Positions 25,230 through 33,103 of a stretch of DNA of 39,691 nt are shown in pieces. How positions within the stretch are numbered: position 1 is the first letter of the stretch; the number at the start of each line of letters is the position of its first letter. This DNA is from Chloroflexota bacterium (GTDB taxonomy: Bacteria; Chloroflexota; UBA11872), in assembly GCA_028874315.1 (NCBI GenBank), contig JAPPKM010000054.1, positions 1-39,691 on the forward strand, written 5' to 3'. The notes below the pieces were generated by a model. That model saw only the letters and a program-made list of their open reading frames with translations, did not search any database and had not been told where the DNA came from. The translations under genes were made by a program, and so were the position numbers.

Positions 25230-26338
25230 GTGACTGAGGAAGCCGTTGCTCGATGGGGCCCCGTGGCAAGGTCCGCTGGCTCGACGCGTACTCCCGGCGC
25301 CGCCTGCTGCACGGCGAAGGCGGATGCAGCGCCGTGGTCGACGATTCTGCTCGCGAACCAGTGCGGATCGTCATGCATCACGATGATCGTGCCACCCAGA
25401 CCCGCCCCGGCCAGCTTGGCGCCGCGAGCGCCCAGCCGGAGCGCCTGCTCGATCAGGGCGTCAACAACCGGTCCGGACCCGCCTACGGCGGCGATGTGAC
25501 GATGCGCAGTGTTCATCGCCGCCCCCACCGCCGGCCAGTTTCGGGAAAGCACGTCACGCTTCGTCTGGCGAGCGATGGACCCCAGTTCATGCATGGCGGC
25601 TCGAACGTCACGGTCGCCTTCGACCCAGCGGGCCCGCAGCGGGCGGTGGGTCGCCCCGGAATCTCGCTGCCGACCCGTGTGCGCCAGGGCGAACGGGAGG
25701 GACACATCGGAATCCAGCAGCGGCTCGACGGTTGCCAGGGGATCGACGCTCGGTCCCCGCCAATGCTCCTTGTCCCGAAAGTCCATGCAAATCAGACCGC
25801 CGAACGTCGTGGCATAAAAGTCTTGAAAGCCGCAAGTAACGCCCATGCGGGTGAACTCAATCTCGCGCGCCGTTTCGGCGAATTGATGCGGCGGGGTCGC
25901 ACGCTTGAGCCACACGTTCGTGGCTTGCAGCGCGGCCACGAGAAGCGCGCTGCTGCTCGACAGGCCGGCGCTGGGCGGAACGTCGCTCCAGCAGCGAATC
26001 TCGATCTGCTCCCCTTGCAAGTCCTGCGCCGCGACAACGGCCTTGAGGACGTTCAGATAGGTTGAACGTCGGGCCGTGGCGAGGTCCGCCGGTCTCATGC
26101 GCGCCGCCTCGGCTGCGGCCGGCGGTGGCGCCAGGCGCAGATCAGCGGCGCGCTCCACGGTGAGGTCAAGACCGGCGTCCAGCGACATCAACCGCAATCG
26201 TGGAGCCTTGCTGACGGCAACGAAGGCCCGCCGCGGAACGGCTACGGCTATCACGGTTCCGCCGTACATGTCGCTGGGGTTGCCGAGCAACCCGGCCCGG
26301 CCGGGCGCCGACGCGATCACCCGCGAAGCTGCGGTCAC
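25226..26338 (-). CDS. GHMP kinase resembling plant glucuronokinase
   Basis: 370 residues. GHMP motif 1 APGRAGLLGNPSDMYGG, motif 2 PPSAGLSSSSALLVAAL (phosphate loop) and motif 3 KLAGAGLGGTIIVM. The GLLGNPSDxYGG opening, the GFQDFYATTFGGLICMDF segment and the ARWVEGDRDVRAAMHELGS ... AAMNTAHRH region closely follow, as I remember it, plant glucuronokinase (RxGFLGNPSDVYFG; QRWLDGDEFIISSMKEVGS; LMNLNFDIRR), which makes glucuronate 1-phosphate. Sugar 1-kinase activity is therefore likely; the exact sugar is not shown. Coupled by 4-base overlaps to a UTP-sugar-1-phosphate uridylyltransferase upstream and a xylulokinase downstream, which fits a product used as a sugar-1-phosphate. Confidence 0.85.
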   Translation of the reverse strand: MTAASRVIASAPGRAGLLGNPSDMYGGTVIAVAVPRRAFVAVSKAPRLRLMSLDAGLDLTVERAADLRLAPPPAAAEAARMRPADLATARRSTYLNVLKAVVAAQDLQGEQIEIRCWSDVPPSAGLSSSSALLVAALQATNVWLKRATPPHQFAETAREIEFTRMGVTCGFQDFYATTFGGLICMDFRDKEHWRGPSVDPLATVEPLLDSDVSLPFALAHTGRQRDSGATHRPLRARWVEGDRDVRAAMHELGSIARQTKRDVLSRNWPAVGAAMNTAHRHIAAVGGSGPVVDALIEQALRLGARGAKLAGAGLGGTIIVMHDDPHWFASRIVDHGAASAFAVQQAAPGVRVEPADLATGPHRATASSVT

Positions 26339-27249
26339 AGCCTCTGGCCGAGCTCGCTGACGTACTGGCGAACGCTCGCCCCGTACTGTGGGTCCGCAAG
26401 CGCGAAGTCGATGAACGCGCGGTAATACGACTCGAAGTTGCCGATATCGTAGCGACGTTCACTCGCATCCAGCGGCACGACGCGCACGGGGGGAGATTCA
26501 CGCGCCAGGATTGAAATGGAATCTGTCAGCCAGCGCTCCCCACCCAACCCAGGCCTGGTTGCTTCGATCGCGTCGAAGATTGCCGGGCCAAAAACATAGC
26601 GCGGGACAATGGCCAGATCGCTGGGGGCACTGCCGGCCGCCGGTTTCTCTACCAGGTTCGCGGCGACAAGCGAGCCATCGACCGTGCGCACATCAACGAT
26701 CCCATAGCGAAATGCGTCTTCCGGAGCGATCTGCTCAACGGCGACCGCACCGCTTGCGCGACTCTCTCGATGCGCGGACATGAGGCGCGCCACCAGATTG
26801 CCGCCGCGAATAATCGTGTCGCCGAAGGCCACCACGATGGGTTCACTACCCGCAAAGTCCTTCGCCAGCCCCACGGCGTCGGCAACACCGCTGGGCGTCC
26901 CCTGTCGGGTGTAGAACACGCCTCGGATGCCGTCGGCAAGTGGTAAGTCGGCCAGGTCAACGCTTCCCGCCTGCCGCAGAACCTGGCTAAGCTCGAGATC
27001 GGCGTCGAAGTGATCCTCAATTGCCGCCTTCTTGCGGCCGGTAATCAAGAGAATCTGCTCGATGCCGGCTGCGCGAAGCTCTTCGATCACATACTGGACA
27101 ACGGGCTTACGACCAACCGGCAGCATTTCCTTGGGCTGCGACTTGGTAGCGGGAAACAGGCGTGTCCCGATCCCGGCAACCGGCACGACGGCCTTGCGGA
27201 TGGGGCCGCAGGTCCCAGCAGTGTTCACAAGCTCCCGACGCTTCGGCAC
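26335..27249 (-). CDS. galU: UTP--sugar-1-phosphate uridylyltransferase (GalU-like)
   Basis: 304 residues. Nucleotide-binding signature VAGIGTRLFPATKSQPKEMLPV is the GalU form; VQYVIEELRAAGIEQILLIT, AFGDTI (metal Asp), EDAFRYGIVDV, LVEKPAAGSAPSD and PRYVFGPAIFDAI follow the GalU fold. It would form UDP-sugar and diphosphate from UTP and a sugar 1-phosphate. Because it shares a 4-base overlap with the glucuronokinase-like gene, its substrate may be that kinase's product rather than only glucose 1-phosphate. The GTG at 27249 lacks a ribosome-binding site; a second GTG at 27228 (residue 8) is closely preceded by GGGAG and may be the true start. Confidence 0.88.
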   Translation of the reverse strand: MPKRRELVNTAGTCGPIRKAVVPVAGIGTRLFPATKSQPKEMLPVGRKPVVQYVIEELRAAGIEQILLITGRKKAAIEDHFDADLELSQVLRQAGSVDLADLPLADGIRGVFYTRQGTPSGVADAVGLAKDFAGSEPIVVAFGDTIIRGGNLVARLMSAHRESRASGAVAVEQIAPEDAFRYGIVDVRTVDGSLVAANLVEKPAAGSAPSDLAIVPRYVFGPAIFDAIEATRPGLGGERWLTDSISILARESPPVRVVPLDASERRYDIGNFESYYRAFIDFALADPQYGASVRQYVSELGQRL

Positions 27250-27333
27250 GCGAGCGACCGGACGCTAGCATACGCGTGCGAACGAATTGGCTCGCCGTGC
27301 ATCACGCCCCGGCGGCATCCAGCGATCTGACTT

Positions 27334-27348
27334 GTGCAGCCGTTGCAC
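27334..27348. promoter_or_regulatory. Candidate operator in the divergent region upstream of the galU-kinase-xylB unit
   Basis: GTGCA-gccgt-TGCAC, a perfect five-base inverted repeat with a five-base spacer, in the 144-bp divergent gap between the GalU-like gene (minus) and the small anchored protein (plus). Half-site and spacing are compatible with a dimeric repressor. No sugar-type regulator gene is in the window. Confidence 0.3.
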
Positions 27349-27393
27349 GGTAGCCGCAGCCTAGGGCGCGGCGGCAAAATGGAGTGAGTCTGC

Positions 27394-27987
27394 GTGCGTC
27401 GGGCATTGGTACTGGGCATCTGGGTGATATTGGCCATGGCCGGTGTCCTGACGGTCCTCGGAGTCTTCGCCACACGCGGCTCGGTTGACATTTCGGATCT
27501 GGCACGGCTCGAACCTGATCCGCTTGTGCGCGCGCGCGCCCAGGCCAAGCTCAACGCCTTTGGTCAGACTTCGGAGCAGGCGCGGCAGGCGGGCCGGGCT
27601 ATCCCGGCCCAGGTTTCCTTCACCCACGACGAGTTGACGGCGCTTCTCCGGGACTGGGCCGCGCAGGAACATGGCTTCGGTTCGGTAACTGAACTGCAGC
27701 TCACGTTCCGCCCGCGAACGCTCGCGCTGACGGGCATCCTGCACTCGGCCGGCCTGAACCTTCCATTCCGCATCGACATCGCCGTCTCAACCGAGAACAG
27801 CCAGCGCACGGCCGAAATCACTCGATTCCAGGTGGGCGAGATGTACGCCCCGGGATTCGCACGTTCGCTCGCACTGGCCCTGGCCGAACGCACGCTGGAC
27901 GCCGGGTTGCCGCGTCTGCCCATTGCAATCGAAACGCTTGTGGTGACTGACGGCGAACTTCTCGTTTCGGGCGCCGCCGTACCCTAG
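27394..27987 (+). CDS. Single-pass anchored protein of unknown function
   Basis: 197 residues: one N-terminal membrane helix (about 4-25, ALVLGIWVILAMAGVLTVLG) with Arg residues before it, then an extracytoplasmic domain of mostly beta-strand character. The stretch VSFTHDELTALLRDWA, followed by LQLTFRPRTLALTGILHSAG and a C-terminal LPIAIETLVVTDGELLVSGAA, loosely recalls YpmS/DUF2140 or LmeA-like lipid-binding proteins, where a short motif selects for a membrane-proximal beta-sheet domain. This is a resemblance only. GTG start at 27394 with GGAG about 9 bases upstream. Confidence 0.75.
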   Translation: MRRALVLGIWVILAMAGVLTVLGVFATRGSVDISDLARLEPDPLVRARAQAKLNAFGQTSEQARQAGRAIPAQVSFTHDELTALLRDWAAQEHGFGSVTELQLTFRPRTLALTGILHSAGLNLPFRIDIAVSTENSQRTAEITRFQVGEMYAPGFARSLALALAERTLDAGLPRLPIAIETLVVTDGELLVSGAAVP

Positions 27988-28008
27988 TCCCAACCGAAGA
28001 GGCGAGCT

Positions 28009-30018
28009 TTAGCGCGGGAACGCCCCACGAACGCCGCCGTCCACCGGCAGCACGGCGCCGGTGGTCTTGGCTGCGCGGTCGCTGGCGAGAAACAGCACGG
28101 CCTCGGCCACGTCTCCGGCGTCGATTCGCGTCTGCAGCAAATTGCGGCGGCGGTAAAAGTCCTCAAGTTCATCGACCGTCACACCGTGGGCGGCGGCTCG
28201 ACCCGCTCGGAGATCGTCGCTCCACAGGCGAGAGTCGGCGAACACCGCGTCGGGATTGACCATGTTGACGCGTATCCCGTGCTCCCCGTTTTCGATGGCA
28301 AGCACGCGCCCAAGCTGGAGCTGCGCCGCCTTGGCCGCGCTGTAGGCGCCAAAGTCGCGGCCGGGATCAAGGGCGTTCTTTGTGCAGACCAGGACGAGAC
28401 TGCCGCCAATGCCCTGCTCGCGCATCGCGCGGACGGCCGCCTGTGTGACGAGAAAGTGGCCGGTAGCGTTCACGTCAAGGCTTTGCTGCCACGCGTCGAG
28501 TCCCAGGGCATCAATGGAGCCTGCATCCGCAATGCCGGCGTTGGAGACCACGATGTCGACTCCTCCAACCGCAAGCACGACGCTGTGCAAAGCCAGCTCG
28601 ACAGCCGGCTTGTCCGTCACGTCAAGCTTCATCGGTTCGGCGGCGTCGCCGGCGCCGCGGATCTGTGTCGCCACTGAATCAGCCCCGGCAGTGTCGATGT
28701 CGGTGACAAATACGTGGGCGCCGGCCGCTGCCAGCCGCCGGGACGTGGCACGGCCGATTCCGCTGGCAGCTCCGGTAACGAGGGCTACGCGGCCGGCCAA
28801 TTCCCGATCAGGCGGCGCAAGTTTCAGCTTGTAGAGCTCGAGGGGCCAATACTCGATGTCAAAAAGGTCGCGTGCCGGCAACGCAGCATAGGCGTCGATG
28901 GACTCCGCGCCCTCGATCACGTCCATGGTGTGGCGGTAAATGCGAGCCACGGCGTCCGCTTCAGCGGCCGTACGGCCAGTTGTGAACATTCCCACGCCGG
29001 GCGCCAGTACCACACGCGGTCCGGGATCGTGCCGGAAGTCAGTAGCGGCGTCTGCGTACCCTTCGACGTACTCGTGGTACGCCGCCTCGTAGCGAGCCAC
29101 GGCCGTTGGCGCATCGTCGGGATCAGCGGACGGCAGCACCAGCGGCAGGCGCTTGGTACGCAACACGTGGTCTGGCGTCGCAGGCCCCTGCTGCGAGATC
29201 TGGTCCAGATCCCGGCGGTCGACAAAAGCGCGGACACGGAGACTCGTGTCGCAGCGGACAATCAAGTGCCGACGACGGCTCAAGGCGCCACGCAGCGTCA
29301 CCGCCAGACGCGACGCTTCGCTATCCGTCCCACCCAATGACCGGCGTGGTCCGACCCACGTCTGGGAAATACGCGCTTCCGCCCGCGACACCAACTGGAT
29401 ATGCCGCTCGTATGACTCCTGGGCGGTTTCGCCAAACGTCACGAGGCCGTGTTTGTCGAGAATGAGGCCTTCGACCGCGGGATCGCTGTCGTACACGTCC
29501 GCGGCCACCCGCGAGAGATCGAAGCCCGGCTTGATGTATGGGACCAGGCCAACAGAGTCCGCAAAGACGTCGCGAACGCGCGCAACCCCGTCCGGCTGGT
29601 TGGTCAGCGTCAGAATCGCGTCGGCGTGGCTGTGATCGACCCAGGCGAGGGGAATGAATGCGTGCAGCAGCGTTTCAATGGAAGGTCGCGGCGCCCGCGA
29701 GTCGAGTAGCGCCAAAGTGACCAACTCCACCATGGCATCGTCATCCAGGGTCGCGCGTTTGCGAAGCGGGACGAGGTCATCCAGGGCGAGCGAGGCAAAC
29801 CCACCGGCCTGAATCGTCGCCAGGTCGGTGCCGCTGCCCTTAATCGTGAGCGTGCGCCGTGACCCGCCGCGCGGATGCGGCGCCGTGTGCTTGACCGAGG
29901 TGTTACCGCCGCCGTAGAGAACCAGCGACGGCTCGGCGCCGAGCAGGCGCGAGGTATAGACCCGCAAGGCCAAGGCGTCCAGGCCGGCGGCGGCCTCGGA
30001 TGACCAGCGGGAACGCAC
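28009..30018 (-). CDS. Bifunctional rhamnulose-1-phosphate aldolase / short-chain dehydrogenase
   Basis: 669 residues, two fused enzymes. N-terminal class II aldolase domain (about 1-390): LYGGGNTSVKH, LTIKGSGTDLATI, WVDHSHADAILTLTN (zinc His pair and nearby Asp) and ILDKHGLVTFGETAQESYE. C-terminal SDR domain (about 410-669): RVALVTGAASGIGRATSRRL, VSNAGIADAG, and YSAAKAAQLQLGR with the Tyr-x-x-x-Lys pair, ending LPVDGGVRGAFPR. Matches the RhaD-ADH fusion that cleaves L-rhamnulose 1-phosphate (or a related ketose phosphate) to dihydroxyacetone phosphate and L-lactaldehyde and then oxidises the aldehyde. No rhamnose isomerase or rhamnulokinase gene is nearby. Start at 30018 on the minus strand, 14 bases after cinA. 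Confidence 0.9.
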   Translation of the reverse strand: MRSRWSSEAAAGLDALALRVYTSRLLGAEPSLVLYGGGNTSVKHTAPHPRGGSRRTLTIKGSGTDLATIQAGGFASLALDDLVPLRKRATLDDDAMVELVTLALLDSRAPRPSIETLLHAFIPLAWVDHSHADAILTLTNQPDGVARVRDVFADSVGLVPYIKPGFDLSRVAADVYDSDPAVEGLILDKHGLVTFGETAQESYERHIQLVSRAEARISQTWVGPRRSLGGTDSEASRLAVTLRGALSRRRHLIVRCDTSLRVRAFVDRRDLDQISQQGPATPDHVLRTKRLPLVLPSADPDDAPTAVARYEAAYHEYVEGYADAATDFRHDPGPRVVLAPGVGMFTTGRTAAEADAVARIYRHTMDVIEGAESIDAYAALPARDLFDIEYWPLELYKLKLAPPDRELAGRVALVTGAASGIGRATSRRLAAAGAHVFVTDIDTAGADSVATQIRGAGDAAEPMKLDVTDKPAVELALHSVVLAVGGVDIVVSNAGIADAGSIDALGLDAWQQSLDVNATGHFLVTQAAVRAMREQGIGGSLVLVCTKNALDPGRDFGAYSAAKAAQLQLGRVLAIENGEHGIRVNMVNPDAVFADSRLWSDDLRAGRAAAHGVTVDELEDFYRRRNLLQTRIDAGDVAEAVLFLASDRAAKTTGAVLPVDGGVRGAFPR

Positions 30019-30032
30019 CGGCTACGTCCCAG

Positions 30033-30839
30033 TCAGTCGCGCAGCGGCGCTGTTGGTTCGAGCGTGACGGTCTTGCCAGCCTCGGCCGCGATGGCACAGA
30101 AGAGGTCATAGGCGGCGTCGAGTTTGACCTTGGGATCCCCACCGTCGGCGCTGCGCACCACGATGTCCACGGGAAGCCCGTTGACCCGCGACTGCCCCAC
30201 GTAGGCCTTCAGGTAGGCAGCCGGCACCTCGCGCATCACGCGCTGCATGAAAGGCGAAGTCTCCGATTCGAAGGAGTCAATGAAGACACGCATCCGCGCG
30301 CTCTGGGTAGCGAACAGTCCACGCAGCGCCGGCCGGATGTGCGTCTCGAAGCAGCCCTCGACCTCACGCGGCGGCCCGGGCATCGACCAGATGGTGGTCT
30401 CTTCGATCGCCGTCGAGAAACACGGCGCCCATCCAACCGGATTCAGATGCACGGTGGCCGCGCGCGGTATCGACCCCATCTTGAGCCGCGGCGGAACCGA
30501 AACCTCCTCGATCGTCATGTTGCGACGACGGGCGTAGTCTTCGATGACCTCAAATGGCGTGTGAATGTCGCTCCCTGCGACCGCGGCGATGGCATCCACC
30601 GTCATATCGTCAGGCGTTGGACCGAGCCCACCGGTCGTCAGAATCACACGCGCCTTGCGGGCCACGGCGGCGCGCAGTTCCGCTATCAGAGCATCCAGAT
30701 CGTCGGCGAGCGCGGTGATCCGGCGAACGTCGCCGCCTGCAACTGAGACTTCGCCGGCCAGGCAATGCGAATTTGTATCCAGCACCAGGCCGGAGACGAG
30801 TTCCGTTCCGATCGAGAAGATCTCAACGTCGTCGTTCAT
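30033..30839 (-). CDS. CinA N-terminal-type molybdopterin-binding domain protein
   Basis: 268 residues. IFSIGTELVSGLVLDTNSHC, ILTTGGLGPTPDDMT and FEVIEDYARRRNM match the MoCF-like domain of CinA ('competence/damage-inducible protein A'). Full CinA is about 410-420 residues with a C-terminal nicotinamide-mononucleotide deamidase domain; that part is missing, as in the separate CinA-N proteins. The stand-alone MoCF/KH part may act as an ADP-ribose pyrophosphatase-type enzyme, but this is known only for some relatives. Followed after 14 bases by the aldolase/SDR gene. Start ATG at 30839. Confidence 0.85.
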   Translation of the reverse strand: MNDDVEIFSIGTELVSGLVLDTNSHCLAGEVSVAGGDVRRITALADDLDALIAELRAAVARKARVILTTGGLGPTPDDMTVDAIAAVAGSDIHTPFEVIEDYARRRNMTIEEVSVPPRLKMGSIPRAATVHLNPVGWAPCFSTAIEETTIWSMPGPPREVEGCFETHIRPALRGLFATQSARMRVFIDSFESETSPFMQRVMREVPAAYLKAYVGQSRVNGLPVDIVVRSADGGDPKVKLDAAYDLFCAIAAEAGKTVTLEPTAPLRD

Positions 30840-30938
30840 AACGACCGCCGCTGCGAGGGGTAACCGGAAGGCATTCTAGTGTGAGCAGACAGGCCCGGTG
30901 CTAGCCTGCCGCCCGGCGATTGGAGAGGCTGACAGATT

Positions 30939-31739
30939 ATGGGCGCCGAGTGGTATGCACAGCGCGGGTTTACGGCGGAAACCGTCCGACGTGCGCGTGC
31001 CTGGTACCTCCAGTTCACCCCTCAAGCCGGCGACCTGCTGGACGTTGGCTGTGGCCGCGGCGAGTTTCTGGAAGCGGCTGCCCAAGCAGGCCACAAAGTC
31101 CTTGGTATCGATCACGACCCGGAGATGCTGGAGCAGGCTCGCGATCTGCCGGTTCGGCAGGGCGACATTCTCGACTTTCTGCAAAGCACGCCCCACCGCT
31201 ACGACGCAATCACCGCCTTCCACGTGATCGAGCATCTGGCGGTTCGCGAGGCCGAGGCTCTTATCCGTCTGGCCGCGGATCGACTTCGCCCCGGCGGCCG
31301 GCTCATAGTCGCCACGCCCAACCCGGGCAGCCTTCCAACCATCGCCCACGAGTTTTGGCGTGACCCAACGCACGTCCGGCCCTACGACCTGGAGCTGATC
31401 GAGTTTTTCACCAACGGCGCGGGTCTCACGACCGTTGCGGCCGGACTCAATCCTGAGTCGGCGCGCGGGTTACCCGTTGACCTCGACGACCTCCGCCTGT
31501 CGCCCCCAACGCCGGAAGCCGGCGCGCCGGGCCCTGCTGATTCGCCCGCGTCGCGTTGGATTGCCGCGCGGCTGGCCGACTCGGCCTATGGCCAGGACCT
31601 CGAACGTGCCATCCATGAGGTGTCGGACGGGTTGACGCACACGCGGGACGAATTGGCCCGAGTGGCCGGCGTGTTGCGACGATTCCTCGAAGTCGCCTAC
31701 GAGCCGTCGGAACTCTACGTAGTGGCGCAGCGGCCTTAG
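30939..31739 (+). CDS. Class I SAM-dependent methyltransferase
   Basis: 266 residues. SAM-binding motif I LLDVGCGRGEFLEAAAQAG, acidic loop GIDHDPEMLEQA, motif II-like YDAITAFHVIEHL and post-motif PGGRLIVATPNPGSL with a trailing WRDPTHVRPYDLELIEFF. The HVIEHL and TPNPGS elements are typical of methyltransferase type 11/23, often working on polyprenyl or sugar-linked cell-surface compounds. A C-terminal extension of about 80 residues contains a probable helical segment (LERAIHEVSDGLTHTRDEL). Convergent with the LCP gene: the two stop codons overlap by four bases. Substrate unknown. Confidence 0.85.
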   Translation: MGAEWYAQRGFTAETVRRARAWYLQFTPQAGDLLDVGCGRGEFLEAAAQAGHKVLGIDHDPEMLEQARDLPVRQGDILDFLQSTPHRYDAITAFHVIEHLAVREAEALIRLAADRLRPGGRLIVATPNPGSLPTIAHEFWRDPTHVRPYDLELIEFFTNGAGLTTVAAGLNPESARGLPVDLDDLRLSPPTPEAGAPGPADSPASRWIAARLADSAYGQDLERAIHEVSDGLTHTRDELARVAGVLRRFLEVAYEPSELYVVAQRP

Positions 31740-32893
31740 GACGCCGGCTGCTGCCGGTTCGCCAACTCGACCTGTGAGCCTGCTTCAGGCGGCGGCAGTG
31801 ATTCACTGTGCCGCATCAGGTCCGCGGTGTATGCGTGGATGAGCGGGACGTTGGGTTGCAGCACGAACGCGCCGTTGTCCGCAATCACTTCGCGCACCAT
31901 GCCGTCCTCGGGCCGGATAGCGCCGGACACCGTCCGGGACGAGCCGATCTGCATCCCCAGCTTGGCCATCGAGGGCACGAGGTCGGGCGGCAGGTTTGAC
32001 TCGAAGGCGTTGCTCAGTTCGGTCAGAAACGCCGGCGACTCCACCAGGGTCTGCGGCGAAATCACCTGCTCAACCAGGGCCAACAGGATCTGCTGTTGGC
32101 GCACTTCGCGTGCAAACGAGCCGTCCTGGTGGCGGGTTCGTACATAACGCAGCGCCATATCTCCGTCGAAGTGGTTGGGCCCGGCCTCCACATGGAACGG
32201 TTCGAAACCCGTGTCAGTGGCGTTGGGATAGCTGGGGTCATAAATCGTCGATTCCACGTCGATCGCAACTCCACCGAAGAAGTCAACAAGGCGCTTGAAT
32301 CCGTTGAAGTCCAGGGTTACCCAGTAGTCCACCTGCACGCCGAGCAGGTTTGACACCCGGCGGGTAAGCGCGTCCGGACCTTCCTCCTGCCACACCGAGT
32401 TAATCCGGAATGGGTCCGTGCGACAGTTCGCCACACATATGTCACGAGGGACCGAGACCAGGGTCGCGGCTCGGACACGCGGCTCAATGTGCGCAAGGAT
32501 AATCGCGTCGGTCCGTCCCCCGCCCTCGCCGGGACGGCGATCCAGGCCCAGGAATAGCACGCTAAATGGACGATCCTCCGGCCAGTCGGCGATAAGGTCC
32601 ACTGGATTCGGTGGCTCGGGCGTCACGGTAATCTCCGCGGCGGGCGAAGTTATCTGCGGCAGCGGCGTCCGGTTGCTTGCAATCTGAGTGGGCGCACGGG
32701 TTCGAGGTACGGCGACCGTTGGCGTGGCGGCCACGGTTTCATCGGGTGCATCCGATGACCGGAGCCAGACCAGAATGCCCAGGACGGCCACCACGACAAA
32801 GACAACGCCGGCAGAGGCAACACTGATCACCTCGGCGCGCCGAAGACGATGCGCACGCCCAGACGGTCGGCGGTGGCTGGAGTCAGATGCCAT
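31736..32893 (-). CDS. LytR-CpsA-Psr (LCP) family protein
   Basis: 385 residues. A basic N-terminus, one membrane helix (about 22-44), a Thr/Pro-rich linker, then the LCP domain from about residue 105: FSVLFLGLDRRPGEGGGRTDAIILAHI, LVSVPRDICV, RINSVWQEEGPDAL, VDYWVTLDFNGFKRLVDFFGGV and DGDMALRYVRTRHQDGSFAREVRQQQI. The Arg and Asp residues in GLDRR, GRTDA and VPRD are those that bind polyprenyl diphosphate in LCP phosphotransferases, which attach glycopolymers to the cell wall or other surface carriers. Works outside the cytoplasmic membrane. The neighbouring methyltransferase could act in the same surface-polymer pathway. Confidence 0.9.
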   Translation of the reverse strand: MASDSSHRRPSGRAHRLRRAEVISVASAGVVFVVVAVLGILVWLRSSDAPDETVAATPTVAVPRTRAPTQIASNRTPLPQITSPAAEITVTPEPPNPVDLIADWPEDRPFSVLFLGLDRRPGEGGGRTDAIILAHIEPRVRAATLVSVPRDICVANCRTDPFRINSVWQEEGPDALTRRVSNLLGVQVDYWVTLDFNGFKRLVDFFGGVAIDVESTIYDPSYPNATDTGFEPFHVEAGPNHFDGDMALRYVRTRHQDGSFAREVRQQQILLALVEQVISPQTLVESPAFLTELSNAFESNLPPDLVPSMAKLGMQIGSSRTVSGAIRPEDGMVREVIADNGAFVLQPNVPLIHAYTADLMRHSESLPPPEAGSQVELANRQQPAS

Positions 32894-33103
32894 TGAGCTG
32901 AAGCTGCGTTATGTCGAGCAGGAAGCCAACTATACGACAGCTAGGCCTTGTGTGGGCCAGTTCGCCCCTCGGTGATTCTGGATCGGCTCGGACTACAAAT
33001 CGGAGCGTCAAACCCGAACGTTACGGCGCGGCTGCTCAAGTCGGGACCCTTCAAAGCCAGACAGTACGCTGACTGCGACACACTCGGGCCGTGGGACTCA
33101 AGC

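Noticed and set aside
32948-33103. N-terminal extension of the Gfo/Idh/MocA frame from TTG 32948
   Set aside because: It lacks family features, and the Rossmann strand begins right after TTG 33104, where family members start.
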